Shown here piece by piece: positions 8,419 to 17,537 of a stretch of DNA of 64,000 nt (its first letter is position 1; the number at the start of each line of letters is the position of its first letter). Where the stretch lies: NCBI GenBank assembly GCA_029054245.1, contig JAIDFQ010000064.1, forward strand, positions 1-64,000. The letters are read 5' to 3'. The notes below the pieces were generated by a model. That model saw nothing but the letters and a program-made list of their open reading frames with translations. It was not told the origin of the DNA and searched no databases. Source of the DNA: Lachnospiraceae bacterium. Its GTDB lineage: Bacteria; Bacillota; Clostridia; Lachnospirales; Lachnospiraceae. The position numbers and the translations under genes were made by a program.

Positions 8419-10203
8419 TCATTCTATTTGTATTCTTCCCTGTGCTGTCTGATATTCCATTCCAATAAAGCCTCCAAGCTCTTTTTGTGCATAATCAATC
8501 AGCGCCTGGTTATCCAGCACAAACTCATCCATAATAAATTCATTATCCATGAACATGCCAAAACCATCGCCACCGCTATGGAGCAGATAATTATTAGCCG
8601 CCAGTGTGTAAATTTTATCTGGGTCAATATCCTCATACTGCCCTGTCTGTGCATTTAAGACTTGTACATCTTTCACGCGCCGTTCACCAGACACAGAGGC
8701 AAACATTCCATTTCCATCCAGACATACTGTGGATGGAATGCTTGTATTGATTACCAGCTTCATTCCTGAAATCTGCATAAATCCGGCCGATTCTCCCACA
8801 GGACCATCTGCATTTTCATGTTCTGCCTCCACATTGGCATACGCCATCTCAAGCATATCCAGAATTTCCTGCCCAGAACTTTCCACCACGCATACCATAT
8901 TCCCAAATGGAAAAACATTTAAAAAGGCTCCGTATGTAACATCACCGACAGGTATATCTGCCCGGATTCCTCCTCCATTGACCACCCCAATATCCGCATC
9001 GGAAACTATCCTGTAGGCATCGGCACAAAAATCTCCAAGATTGGTCTCCCTGCATCTCACCATACGATTTCCATTTTCACTCAAAGTAGATAGTCCTACC
9101 TTCGCCTGTGCCGCCACCTTAGCAAGCATTTCTTCATATTCCGCCTTGATTTCTTCCATCAACGTTTCTATTTCATGTCCCGATTCAGCAGAAATCAAAG
9201 ATGTGGTAATTGTATCGTCCAAAAGCGACTCTGTTCCCTTGGTGTCAATCACAAGACATCCCACATTTGCAAGACGGCTTCCCGTCGAACTTAAAAGCAC
9301 TTCGACACCTTCTTTATTTTTAACCATATCACCATGTATCACAGAATGAGAATGCCCGTCGAGCATCACGTCAATTCCTGCTGTATGGGCAATTACATCC
9401 GTAGATCGATAAGGCGCCGCCTTTTCGCTGATTCCCAGATGCGCTACCCCAATGACATAGTCTGCTCCCTGCGCTCTTGCGTCATTTACAGCCGACTGCA
9501 CAGCATCATAAAGTTTATCTCCATCTTCTCCCTGGCAAAATCCGTACACAAAATCTCCGTTTTCATCCATGAAGCTTCCGGGGGCTGAAGCGGTAATCGT
9601 CTCTGGCGTACAGATCCCCACATAAGCCACCTCTATTCCGTCATAATCCACCACTACATAGGGCGGCATAACCGTATTCCCAGACACAAGATCCAAAAAA
9701 TTACAGGATACATACTGGGCATCAGATAGTTCCTTCGCCATACGAAGACTCTGCTCCATTCCATAGTCAAACTCATGGTTGCCAAAGGTACAAATGTCAT
9801 ATCCCGCCTCATTCATAAGCGCCACCATGTATTCCCCTTCTGAAAGCGTTCCCACCGCGTTCCCCTGGACAGCATCCCCGCAATCTACCAATGTTACATA
9901 TTCACTTACCTTCTCTGCCCAATTTTTTAGATCTTTCAGATCTGAAAGTCCAAACGATTTCTCTCCGGCTTCTATGCTGCAATGAACATCATTTGTATAC
10001 AGAATCATAATCTTGTCGGTGCTGCGCTCCCCTGCCTGCGCCTCCTGTAATGCTGTGTCGGAGCGCATCAAACCGCCTTCCTCTATAGAACTGCTTTCTT
10101 TCGATGTAAATTGACGTGTCCCAATTACAGCAAGCGACATTCCCGCCAAAAGAGAAACCAGCAGAATCCATAATGGGATTTTCTTATGAAAAAAATTTCT
10201 CAT
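8419..10203 (-). CDS. Membrane-anchored 5'-nucleotidase/UDP-sugar hydrolase family protein
   Basis: 594 residues. An N-terminal signal anchor (about 10-28) is followed by a metallophosphoesterase domain with metal motifs LYTNDVH, GNHEFDYG, GVAHLG and DGHSHS. The substrate-binding C-terminal 5'-nucleotidase domain follows (GGGIRADIPVGDVTYG and FPFGN). Such enzymes hydrolyse extracellular nucleotides or UDP-sugars to release nucleosides and phosphate. There is no LPXTG signal, so the N-terminal span is the likely anchor. AAAGGAAGG precedes ATG, and a promoter candidate lies 60 bp upstream. The exact substrate is unknown. Confidence 0.9.
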   Translation of the reverse strand: MRNFFHKKIPLWILLVSLLAGMSLAVIGTRQFTSKESSSIEEGGLMRSDTALQEAQAGERSTDKIMILYTNDVHCSIEAGEKSFGLSDLKDLKNWAEKVSEYVTLVDCGDAVQGNAVGTLSEGEYMVALMNEAGYDICTFGNHEFDYGMEQSLRMAKELSDAQYVSCNFLDLVSGNTVMPPYVVVDYDGIEVAYVGICTPETITASAPGSFMDENGDFVYGFCQGEDGDKLYDAVQSAVNDARAQGADYVIGVAHLGISEKAAPYRSTDVIAHTAGIDVMLDGHSHSVIHGDMVKNKEGVEVLLSSTGSRLANVGCLVIDTKGTESLLDDTITTSLISAESGHEIETLMEEIKAEYEEMLAKVAAQAKVGLSTLSENGNRMVRCRETNLGDFCADAYRIVSDADIGVVNGGGIRADIPVGDVTYGAFLNVFPFGNMVCVVESSGQEILDMLEMAYANVEAEHENADGPVGESAGFMQISGMKLVINTSIPSTVCLDGNGMFASVSGERRVKDVQVLNAQTGQYEDIDPDKIYTLAANNYLLHSGGDGFGMFMDNEFIMDEFVLDNQALIDYAQKELGGFIGMEYQTAQGRIQIE

Positions 10204-10265
10204 GTTTGTTTTTTGCCCTTCCTTTAATATTGATCAATCACGTTACTGTTCGCACTTAGTATTTA

Positions 10266-10294
10266 ATTATACCATAAATCATATATTTCCCCAA
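10266..10294 (-). promoter_or_regulatory. Promoter of the 5'-nucleotidase gene
   Basis: On the minus strand TTGGGG, a 17-bp spacer and TATAAT precede the 5'-nucleotidase start by about 62 bp. The -35 box is weak. It is arranged back to back with the promoter of the DUF2971 gene. Confidence 0.55.
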
Positions 10295-10303
10295 TCGCTT
10301 TTC

Positions 10304-10332
10304 TTGGACAAATATCCTATATATGCTATACT
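10304..10332 (+). promoter_or_regulatory. Promoter of the DUF2971 gene
   Basis: TTGGAC, a 17-bp spacer and TATACT lie 48 bp upstream of the DUF2971 ATG, divergent from the 5'-nucleotidase promoter. Confidence 0.6.
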
Positions 10333-10380
10333 AAAATAATTCCAGTTATACTCAAAACACTTACTCCACGGAGGTATCCT

Positions 10381-11202
10381 ATGTTATACCACTACACTGA
10401 CTTTGCCGCTTTTGATGGAATCATTCGCTGTGCCGAGCTGCGGCTCAATAATATTTTGAATATGAACGATGCTTCTGAAATGAGGCTGTTTATGAATGGC
10501 ATCTGCACCGCAGTCATCGAAAAGTTAAGCCTCGACAACGAATATGAGAAAATCCGTAAGGCAGAATCCTTCTTTCAAAAGGAACTGGCGGCAGAATTTC
10601 ATTATTCTTCCTACGCCGCATGCTTTTCCAAATATCGGGATGATGCCGCCCAGTGGGAGCGGTACGGTCACTTCGGTCAAGGCGTGTGCATCGCCGTTCA
10701 TGAGAAGCTCATGCAGCAAATGGTTTCAGGAATCGCATGCCTTCAGGAAGTGTATTACCAGGCAGATATGCGGGAGCATCCCCTTGTAAATGAGTTTTAT
10801 CAGACGATTAAAAACGCAAAGAAGTTTTCAGACCGTCTACTTCAAATTCAAAATATGATGAACGAGGCGTGGGTGCAGTCGGCTGCCTTCAAGCATCCTT
10901 CCTTTGCAAGCGAAAGGGAATTCCGTCTGGTCGTTTCGCCTTTTATATCAAACGAATTTGCCGTAGAGCCGAAATATCACGTGTCCATGGACCGCATCAA
11001 AAAATATTATCCCCTTGATCTCAACCGGATGTGTGGCAAGTTGAACATGCACCTGTCTGATCTTGTAGGGGAGATCATCATAGGCCCTACCTCCTCCCAA
11101 TCCCTGCCCATTCTGCAGGATTATCTGGCAGATTGCGGACTGAATGTATTGAAAGACCGCATCAGCATGTCCGAATGTCCCTTAAGGAAACCAACCTCTT
11201 AG
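10381..11202 (+). CDS. DUF2971 domain protein
   Basis: 273 residues. The N-terminal LYHYTDFAAFDGII, LNNILNMNDASE and CFSKYRDDAAQWERYG are the hallmark blocks of DUF2971, a family found across bacteria and often near defence or mobile genes. Its function is not established; a relation to ADP-ribosyltransferase-like folds has been suggested for such YHYT proteins. CGGAGG precedes ATG. It is one of the few plus-strand genes here and stands alone, with its own promoter and a shared bidirectional terminator. Confidence 0.8.
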   Translation: MLYHYTDFAAFDGIIRCAELRLNNILNMNDASEMRLFMNGICTAVIEKLSLDNEYEKIRKAESFFQKELAAEFHYSSYAACFSKYRDDAAQWERYGHFGQGVCIAVHEKLMQQMVSGIACLQEVYYQADMREHPLVNEFYQTIKNAKKFSDRLLQIQNMMNEAWVQSAAFKHPSFASEREFRLVVSPFISNEFAVEPKYHVSMDRIKKYYPLDLNRMCGKLNMHLSDLVGEIIIGPTSSQSLPILQDYLADCGLNVLKDRISMSECPLRKPTS

Positions 11203-11265
11203 TGCGGGGCAGCTTATGAAGCGACGGATGCCAGGCTTCGCCATACCTCCTTATGTCAAATTGAA

Positions 11266-11304
11266 AATACCCCGGATATCAATCCTCTTGATATCCGGGG
11301 TATT
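11266..11304. terminator. Bidirectional intrinsic terminator
   Basis: AATACCCCGGATATC and GATATCCGGGGTATT form a perfect 15-bp stem with a 9-nt loop, placed between the convergent DUF2971 and lipoprotein genes. The A/T-flanked ends can serve either strand. Confidence 0.85.
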
Positions 11305-11323
11305 CATAATTTCATGATGATTC

Positions 11324-12202
11324 TTAGTTTGCTGGTATTACAGAAGTAATGTGGGGATTTACACCCTCATACCAATATAAGAAACCTTCCATATCAATCT
11401 TATCGCCAATGTTCAATGCTTTTACCGCATTGTAAACATCAGTGGTGTTGTCACACAGATAAGATTCAACTGTAAATGTGTAAGTTGCTCCATCAAGGGA
11501 AACATTAAAGTACAGATCGTCACCGTCCTGACCGGAACCATCCCAGTTATACAGGAATGCCACGTCATTTCCGCTTTCGTCCTGTCCTGCCGCTTCAACA
11601 GTCATGCCTTTAAAGCAGACAAATCTGTTCTGATAATCAATAAGTTCATCTGATCCCAGCAATGCTGTAACATCTTCTGCTTCTGCAATATAATTTCCTT
11701 CCTCGATCTCGAAGGTTGCATCAATGATCTCAACCTCGCCAGACCATTCGGCTTTGTATCCAGTAACTTTGATCTTTGTACCAGGAGTCAGCTTCTCGTA
11801 ATCCTCCTCAGAACATGCTACATTATACACAAAATATGCACCGTCTTTGTCCTGTGTATAAAGAGTCGCCTTATCTTCCCACCAGGACTGCTTTGCCTGA
11901 ACATAAGTCTCAACTACCACCTCTGTTTCAAGGTCTGCTGCAACGTACTCATCGTAAGTCATAACCCCTTCAGATTTTACATCTGCAGTATCTTCTGCCT
12001 GGGTTTCATCCGCTGCTTCTGTTTCCGCCTGTGCAGCATCTGATTCTTCGGTCTCTGCCTCTGCCTGTTCAGCATCGTCAGCTCCTGTCTCCGCCTCTGC
12101 CTCTACATTTGCAGCGTCGCTTGCATTTTCTTCCTTGGAGCCACATCCAATACAGGAAGCTACAAGCGTCAAGGTTAAAAGTAACATGAATAATTTTTTC
12201 AT
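11324..12202 (-). CDS. Secreted lipoprotein with two OB-fold-like domains
   Basis: About 292 residues. The chosen start MKKLFMLLL has GGAGGAG 4 nt upstream; a longer frame would add 18 residues with no signal. The signal peptide ends in a lipobox (VASC or IGC). Then comes a 55-residue Ala/Glu/Asp-rich spacer, and two similar halves (about 95-190 and 190-292). Each has a beta-rich pattern with PGTKIKVTGYKAEW or IGDKIDMEGFLYWY, typical of OB-like lipoprotein domains in Clostridia. The ligand is unknown. The acidic spacer probably spans the cell wall. Confidence 0.6.
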   Translation of the reverse strand: MKKLFMLLLTLTLVASCIGCGSKEENASDAANVEAEAETGADDAEQAEAETEESDAAQAETEAADETQAEDTADVKSEGVMTYDEYVAADLETEVVVETYVQAKQSWWEDKATLYTQDKDGAYFVYNVACSEEDYEKLTPGTKIKVTGYKAEWSGEVEIIDATFEIEEGNYIAEAEDVTALLGSDELIDYQNRFVCFKGMTVEAAGQDESGNDVAFLYNWDGSGQDGDDLYFNVSLDGATYTFTVESYLCDNTTDVYNAVKALNIGDKIDMEGFLYWYEGVNPHITSVIPAN

Positions 12203-12290
12203 TTCTCCTCCATTCCGAAGCGTTCCGCGCAGAATCATTCTCTTACGCATGTTCATATAAATTTACTTTCATTGGGAAGTACAGGAAACA

Positions 12291-12455
12291 TTACATATTC
12301 TGACCTGCAGTAACAGGAATCCGTGACGCTTCAGCACCTACCCCTGTTTCATCCCATATGTAATCTGCAGTTACCGCTCTTATTGTGAATGCCTCTTCTT
12401 CGCATTTCACCCACACCGCACTGCAAACATTGAACTCATTATACACGAATTTCAC
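12291..12455 (-). CDS. Possible 54-residue small protein
   Basis: An open frame starts with GTG 7 nt after the binding-protein stop and reads through to TAA. It contains SAVWVKCEEEAFTIRAV and YIWDETGVGAEASRIPV, which look protein-like rather than random. However, no ribosome binding site lies at a normal distance; the only purine-rich stretch is inside the end of the upstream gene. It could be a real small gene, translationally coupled, or the remnant of a longer one. The rest of this 260-nt gap shows nothing clear. Confidence 0.25.
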   Translation of the reverse strand: MKFVYNEFNVCSAVWVKCEEEAFTIRAVTADYIWDETGVGAEASRIPVTAGQNM

Positions 12456-12461
12456 AGGAAG

Positions 12462-14105
12462 TCAACATTCCCCTTGCCCTCTTTTCTTCTTCACCCTTTG
12501 AAAGGCAACATAAAAAACAATGAAAATCCAAGCCGCCAAAAGCGTCCATAAGAGTGCCTTCGCAGTGCCCGGAAGCTCCCCTAAATCAGCTTTATTTGCC
12601 GTGGCAAGACTGCTCATGCTTCCCATCTGGTCAAGCCGGTACAAGGAAGATGTGTCACTGTATAGCTTATCAATATAGGCATCATCTATTTCCTGCCCTC
12701 TTCTGGCAGATTTGACCGTGCTTTCAATCAATTGCCCTGATGCATCGCGAAGGGACGCCGACCCCACAAATACAGGTGTGACAAAAGTATGGGTAATATT
12801 GTCAAGCAACAACTGCGCCGCTTTAATCTTGATATCATAATATACGTTATCATCTTCGCCGCACCTAGATAGATAGTCCTGATATTCTGGCGCCTCCTGT
12901 GCCTTTGCAGTCACAGGCACATACCCTTCTGTTTCAGAATAGGCAATCTGCACTTCATTGGTAAGCAGATACTGAACGAACAGCCAGGAAGCCATGACCT
13001 CCTGGGAATCCTCTTTGTTAAAAATACAGACCGATGGTCCTTGGGAAATCATCTGCGGATGCTCCGCATCAAATTGCGGAATCGGCATAATCTTAGTCTC
13101 AAATTCCACGATTTTATCTTCACTGATATCGCACAACGGCGCGTTGGTTCCCATCCATGTCGCCCCTGCCGTAGAGTCAATGGCAAAAATACATTGTCCT
13201 GCATTTAAGAAATTGGCTGGATAGCTTGAAATCTTGAATGTTGAAAACGCTCCTCTTTCGGCGTGCTGCGCTATCGTAAGAAGGATATCCTTCGTAGTAT
13301 CGCCAAAAAGCAGAATTTCACCGCTGTCGGTAGAATAACCGGCATTTTTTTGCTTGAGCATCTGAATCATCATATTATCTGTGGATTTGTAAATGAAAGG
13401 AATCATAACCTTCTGCCCATTTACCAGAAAATTGTCCTCAGCATCTTTCGCCATAGCAGCCTCTGAAACCTCCCATATAAAATCCCAGGTAAGCACATCC
13501 GGCAAGGTATATCCCAAAGCCTCCACATAGGTTTTGTTGATATAACATGCTTCCGACGAACGCATATAAGGAAGTGCATAATAGTGACCGCCAAACGCGC
13601 ACTCTTCCAAAAACTGCGGAATAATCTCATTTACCGTCGGAGAATCAAATTTGACTTCACTTCCCCCAAGACCATACCTTTCATCCTCAAACAACTCATC
13701 AAGCGGAACCACAAGATTGGTTCCCGTCAGATACGTTGCAATATGATCAGGATACGTGATGCAGACATTGGGCGTAGTGTTCGTTGCAATATTGGTTATA
13801 ACGTCATTATAAATCTTTCCATAATCCGTATAAAGACGCAGATTCACAGTAATATTCGGGTACAATGCCTCAAAATCATCAATTGCCTTCTCATAAATTG
13901 CAGTCTGTGTCTTATTGGTATCATTTTTTGCCCAGAAAGTAATCTCATGCTTTAGCGAAAGATCAAACTCCTCCGGAATTTCAAAAGCTGCCATCCCAGT
14001 CTGACCGTGACATCCGGTCAGTGTAAACATACTGCCTATAACAGCGGCAGGACAGAGAATCCCCGTCATGATACGCCGCACAGTGCTTTTCCATGATTTA
14101 TTCAT
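12462..14105 (-). CDS. UgpB-like ABC transporter solute-binding protein, doubly anchored
   Basis: 547 residues. A signal peptide with lipobox LTGC (about residue 32) is followed by a family 1 extracellular solute-binding domain (ITFWAKNDTNKTQ, FEALYPNITV, DELFEDERYG). Unusually, the C-terminus has a second hydrophobic span (about 517-537) followed by KKKRGQ. The domain resembles glycerol-3-phosphate or oligosaccharide binders, but the ligand cannot be read from sequence. It is the last gene of an operon ATPase, MalF, MalG, binding protein. Its start overlaps the MalG stop by 4 nt (ATGA). Confidence 0.85.
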   Translation of the reverse strand: MNKSWKSTVRRIMTGILCPAAVIGSMFTLTGCHGQTGMAAFEIPEEFDLSLKHEITFWAKNDTNKTQTAIYEKAIDDFEALYPNITVNLRLYTDYGKIYNDVITNIATNTTPNVCITYPDHIATYLTGTNLVVPLDELFEDERYGLGGSEVKFDSPTVNEIIPQFLEECAFGGHYYALPYMRSSEACYINKTYVEALGYTLPDVLTWDFIWEVSEAAMAKDAEDNFLVNGQKVMIPFIYKSTDNMMIQMLKQKNAGYSTDSGEILLFGDTTKDILLTIAQHAERGAFSTFKISSYPANFLNAGQCIFAIDSTAGATWMGTNAPLCDISEDKIVEFETKIMPIPQFDAEHPQMISQGPSVCIFNKEDSQEVMASWLFVQYLLTNEVQIAYSETEGYVPVTAKAQEAPEYQDYLSRCGEDDNVYYDIKIKAAQLLLDNITHTFVTPVFVGSASLRDASGQLIESTVKSARRGQEIDDAYIDKLYSDTSSLYRLDQMGSMSSLATANKADLGELPGTAKALLWTLLAAWIFIVFYVAFQRVKKKRGQGEC

Positions 14106-14977
14106 CCTTTTGTCCCTCCCCTTGACACCCCTTCCATGACTTTCTTGCGGAAGATCAAAAACAACAAAATCAAAGGAACGGAAATGACCACCACCGCCGC
14201 CATCATCGCCGGAATGTTTTCACGCCCGAATCCATTTTCCCGTATCTCCTGAATACCATTTGAAACCAGATAATAGTTTTCATCATCCGTAATCAGCCTA
14301 GGCCATACATAGGAATTCCAGCACTCAATCACCTTTAGAATCGTAATCGTAATCAGCGTCGGCTTTGAAATGGGTATCATCACCTTCAGCAGATACTTCA
14401 AATCGGAAGTGCCGTCCACCTTTGCCGCATAATACAGGCTGTCCGGTATCTGTTCAAAATTTTCTTTCAGCAGATAAACATAAAACACAGACATAACCGA
14501 AGGCAGGATCAGCCCCGCAAAAGTATTCCGCATATCCAAATTGGTAACCGTCACAAAGTTCGTAATAATCACCAATTCATTTGGAATCATCATCAGTGAC
14601 AGGAAAATAACGAACATTATATTTTTGCCTTTAAATTGAAGCCGGGCAAATGCAAACGCCGCCAGCGTAATCACCGCAAGCATGATTGCAGTCGTCACAA
14701 CAGCAAAAAGCACAGTATTGGTCAGATACTTTCCAAGGGGCACCGTAGTAAATGCATCCCCATAATTCTGCAGTGTAGGTGACAGTGTAAAAAATTTCGG
14801 TATAAATTCTGAATTGTACGCGCCATAACTCTTTACTGATGTAAGAATCATCCAGTAAAAAGGAAATAAAACAATTACCGCCCAAAACGCCAGAAACAGA
14901 TAGGTTATGATGTTGATCACTCTTTGGCGCACCCTGGCATTTCTTTCAATTTTATCGTAATCCATTTTATGATCCAT
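14102..14977 (-). CDS. Sugar ABC transporter permease, MalG type
   Basis: 291 residues with six predicted spans. The EAA loop is seen as YYAAKVDGTSDLKYLLKVMIPISKP near residues 190-215 (shown here as the conserved AAKVDG and IPISKP elements). The C-terminal RGGTKG tail is typical of MalG/UgpE permeases. It forms the membrane channel together with the MalF-type partner just upstream (14-nt gap). Its stop is overlapped by the binding-protein start. Confidence 0.92.
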   Translation of the reverse strand: MDHKMDYDKIERNARVRQRVINIITYLFLAFWAVIVLFPFYWMILTSVKSYGAYNSEFIPKFFTLSPTLQNYGDAFTTVPLGKYLTNTVLFAVVTTAIMLAVITLAAFAFARLQFKGKNIMFVIFLSLMMIPNELVIITNFVTVTNLDMRNTFAGLILPSVMSVFYVYLLKENFEQIPDSLYYAAKVDGTSDLKYLLKVMIPISKPTLITITILKVIECWNSYVWPRLITDDENYYLVSNGIQEIRENGFGRENIPAMMAAVVVISVPLILLFLIFRKKVMEGVSRGGTKG

Positions 14978-14990
14978 AACGGTCCACCCC

Positions 14991-15893
14991 TCAATAATGA
15001 ATGTTCTTTTTGCTGATCAGTAAGTTAATGCATGTAATCGTAAGCACAATAGCAAACAAAATAATTGCCGCCGCCGAAGCATAAGAAGGATATCCCCCGC
15101 TGTCACCATAAAGCATGTCGTATACATAACCCACAATGGTATTCATCTCAGCCGCATTCAAATTGGTGCCAAACAGCGCAACCACGTCGCTATACGCCTT
15201 AAATGCACCGATAAATCCCGTAATGATCAGATAAAAAATCATGGGGGAAATCATCGGCAGCGTGATTCTCATAAAGGTTCTCACCTTCGATGTACCGTCC
15301 ACCTTTGCCGCATTATAATATTCCTGATTAACAGAAGCCAACGCGCTTGTGAGAATCAGAATCTTAAACGGCATGACAACCCATATCGTGTAGAAACACA
15401 GCACGAACATCTTTGCCCAATAGGGTCCCTCAATAAAATCCACGCTTGCCCCTCCGAACCAGTTGATAATCAAATTGATAAATCCATCAGAGTATGCCGT
15501 TTTTTTGAAAAGAATCATGAACACCAGCCCCACTGCCAGCGTATTTGTCACATAAGGCAGGAAATAAACCGTCTGAAACAGATTCCTTAAAGGCTTAATA
15601 GAATTAAGACCCACAGAAATAAGAAGTGCGATTCCTGTAGATAAGGGTACCGTAATAATAACCAATAAGAAGGTATTCTTTACAGCCTGCAAAAAATAAG
15701 GATCATGCAGGACATAAGAGTAATTATAAGACCCCACCCCAAAATAGGTCTGGGATGCTGAATTGTATCCTTCCTCAAAGGAATAAACAAAAACATCAAT
15801 GAGCGGATACACCATAAAGATTCCAAGGAAAAGAAGTGCCGGCAGAAGATACAGCCAGCCCTTTAAACTGCTGTTTTTCAATATTTTTTTCAT
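14991..15893 (-). CDS. Sugar ABC transporter permease, MalF type
   Basis: About 300 residues, six spans. The N-terminal LYLLPALLFLGIFMVYPL signature of MalF/UgpA is present. The EAA loop contains YNAAKVDGTSKVRTFMRITLP (conserved AAKVDG). I chose ATG of MKKILKN; an in-frame GTG four codons upstream abuts the AAGGAG and is less likely. It follows the ATPase gene by 15 nt and precedes the MalG-type permease. Confidence 0.92.
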   Translation of the reverse strand: MKKILKNSSLKGWLYLLPALLFLGIFMVYPLIDVFVYSFEEGYNSASQTYFGVGSYNYSYVLHDPYFLQAVKNTFLLVIITVPLSTGIALLISVGLNSIKPLRNLFQTVYFLPYVTNTLAVGLVFMILFKKTAYSDGFINLIINWFGGASVDFIEGPYWAKMFVLCFYTIWVVMPFKILILTSALASVNQEYYNAAKVDGTSKVRTFMRITLPMISPMIFYLIITGFIGAFKAYSDVVALFGTNLNAAEMNTIVGYVYDMLYGDSGGYPSYASAAAIILFAIVLTITCINLLISKKNIHY

Positions 15894-15908
15894 TATACCC
15901 CGCACTCC

Positions 15909-17015
15909 TTACAATTTAATTCTTTCTTCCGTTTCTTTATCAAAAAGAAACACCTTGCGGGGCAAGAGCGAAAATCTGACTACTCCCTGCTGTATATTTA
16001 TATTGTTCTCCGAGCCAATAATTGCGCGAATTGCCGGATTAAGAGAAGCCTTGTTTTCCGCCACCACACTTTTATCACGCCCCATCACCTCGACGCGGTT
16101 TAATTTACAGCATAGAGGACCATTTTCCTGTAGAAGGAATCCTTCCGGTCTGATTCCCACATAAACTTCCTTTTCGGAAAGTCCTTTCACATCTAATACG
16201 GCATCCTCGCCTATATACAATCTGCCATCCTTAATCTGTCCCTTAAAGACATTGACAGGAGGCGTCCCTAAAAACTTTGCAACAAACAGATTGGTTGGAT
16301 CATCATACACATCCTGCGGCTTACCGATTTGCTGCACAACGCCTTCCTTCATCACCACGATTCTGTCCGAAATGCTCATTGCCTCTTCCTGGTCATGGGT
16401 CACAAAAATCGTGGTGATCTTTGTCTCCCTCTGGATCCTCCGTATCTCTTCCCTCGTCTGAAGCCGCAGACGGGCATCCAGGTTGGAGAGGGGTTCATCC
16501 AGCAAAAGCACCCGAGGCATTTTGACCAGCGCACGTGCAATTGCCACACGCTGCTGCTGACCTCCCGAAAGCTGCCCCGGCTTTCGTTCCATCAATTCAT
16601 CAATCTGCACAAGCTTCGCCGCCTCATATGCCTTATCCAGCATTTCTGCCTTAGAAAGCTTATCCTTACCTTTAAGGTTCTGTAACGGAAACAAAATATT
16701 CTGCTCCACCGTCAGATGCGGATAAAGCGCATAATTCTGAAATACCAGCCCAATCCCTCTGTTTTCCGGCGGCAGATCCGTAACATCGTCCTCCCCGAAA
16801 AAAATCCTCCCGCTGGTAGGCTTTTGCAGACCGCTGATCAGATTCAGCGTAGTGCTTTTGCCACATCCCGAAGGTCCCAAAAGCCCAATCAATTCTCCAT
16901 CCGGAATCTCAAAAGAAAAATCGCTGACAGCAACAACATCCCCACGGTTCTTTCTGTCACGACTCGGAAATTTTTTTGTAAGATTCTGTAATACAACTTC
17001 CATGTCAACACCCAC
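15909..17015 (-). CDS. ABC transporter ATP-binding protein, UgpC/MsmX type
   Basis: 368 residues. It has Walker A GPSGCGKST, Q-loop QNYALYPHLT, signature LSGGQQQRVAIARAL, Walker B VLLLDEPLSNLDA, H-loop VTHDQEEA and a C-terminal TOBE domain (GIRPEGF). It energises the MalFG-type pair downstream. The start is uncertain between GTG at 17015 (AAGGG 6 nt upstream) and ATG at 17003. It heads the operon behind a near-consensus promoter. This importer thus has its own ATPase, unlike the starch importer further right. Confidence 0.93.
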   Translation of the reverse strand: MGVDMEVVLQNLTKKFPSRDRKNRGDVVAVSDFSFEIPDGELIGLLGPSGCGKSTTLNLISGLQKPTSGRIFFGEDDVTDLPPENRGIGLVFQNYALYPHLTVEQNILFPLQNLKGKDKLSKAEMLDKAYEAAKLVQIDELMERKPGQLSGGQQQRVAIARALVKMPRVLLLDEPLSNLDARLRLQTREEIRRIQRETKITTIFVTHDQEEAMSISDRIVVMKEGVVQQIGKPQDVYDDPTNLFVAKFLGTPPVNVFKGQIKDGRLYIGEDAVLDVKGLSEKEVYVGIRPEGFLLQENGPLCCKLNRVEVMGRDKSVVAENKASLNPAIRAIIGSENNINIQQGVVRFSLLPRKVFLFDKETEERIKL

Positions 17016-17059
17016 ACCTTTCCCTTACCTGCCTTTCCGCAGACCTCATTCTTTTCCAC

Positions 17060-17088
17060 ATTATACTGAAAAAAATAATATCTGTCCA
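17060..17088 (-). promoter_or_regulatory. Promoter of the ATPase-MalFG-binding protein operon
   Basis: On the minus strand TGGACA (17083-17088), a 17-bp spacer and TATAAT (17060-17065) lie about 45 bp before the ATPase start, between that gene and the palindromic element. Confidence 0.75.
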
Positions 17089-17123
17089 GATTTTACCGTT
17101 TGCCTGGTTGAGGTGGTTTTGAG

Positions 17124-17463
17124 GGCAAGTGCCCCACGGCAAAAGAGACAGGGCGCCGCAGGCATAGCCGTATAGCCCGTAGGCAGCGGCACATACAATC
17201 GTTGCAAGGCTCTGGCGAAAAATCGGAAATTTCACTTATAGAATGGTGAGATACCAGGGGAATCCGGCATGGATGCCGGATTAAGAGCCGTGCGGCACGG
17301 ATGCCGCTTGGCTCTGCCCCCGTCCGCCTTGAACAATCTACCTCCATTCTATTAGTGAAATCCGATTTGAAGACGAGACTTGAAACGATTGTATGTGCCG
17401 CTGCCTACGGGCTATACGGCTATGCCTGCGGCGCCCTGTCTCTTTTGCCGTGGGGCACTTGCC
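17124..17463. repeat. 340-bp palindromic repeat element with 80-bp perfect arms
   Basis: The left arm 17124-17203 is the exact reverse complement of 17384-17463 over 80 positions. Similarity then continues imperfectly inward (17229-17246 against 17344-17361 match at 17 of 18). The centre holds a perfect 10-bp stem-loop (17261-17282) and a second GC-rich hairpin (AGAGCC...GGCTCT, 17284-17315). No transposase and no clear target duplication are seen. It fills the divergent gap between two promoters and carries only short frames. A miniature inverted-repeat element or an inverted pair of a genomic repeat are both possible. Confidence 0.85.
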
Positions 17464-17477
17464 TTCTGAACTGTAGC

Positions 17478-17506
17478 TTGCCATTTTTGCCTGCCTATTT
17501 TATAAT
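17478..17506 (+). promoter_or_regulatory. Promoter of the 203-residue gene
   Basis: TTGCCA, a 17-bp spacer and TATAAT sit 15-60 bp downstream of the palindromic element and about 32 bp before the next plus-strand ATG. Confidence 0.75.
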
Positions 17507-17537
17507 GAATTAACAGCGCAGAAATGGAGGATTCCTT

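Noticed and set aside
17005-17235. Minus-strand frame of about 76 codons in the left arm of the palindromic element, and its near-copy 17301-17513 on the plus strand
   Set aside because: Both simply read the inverted repeat arms in corresponding frames. No ribosome site fits and the similarity comes from the DNA repeat.
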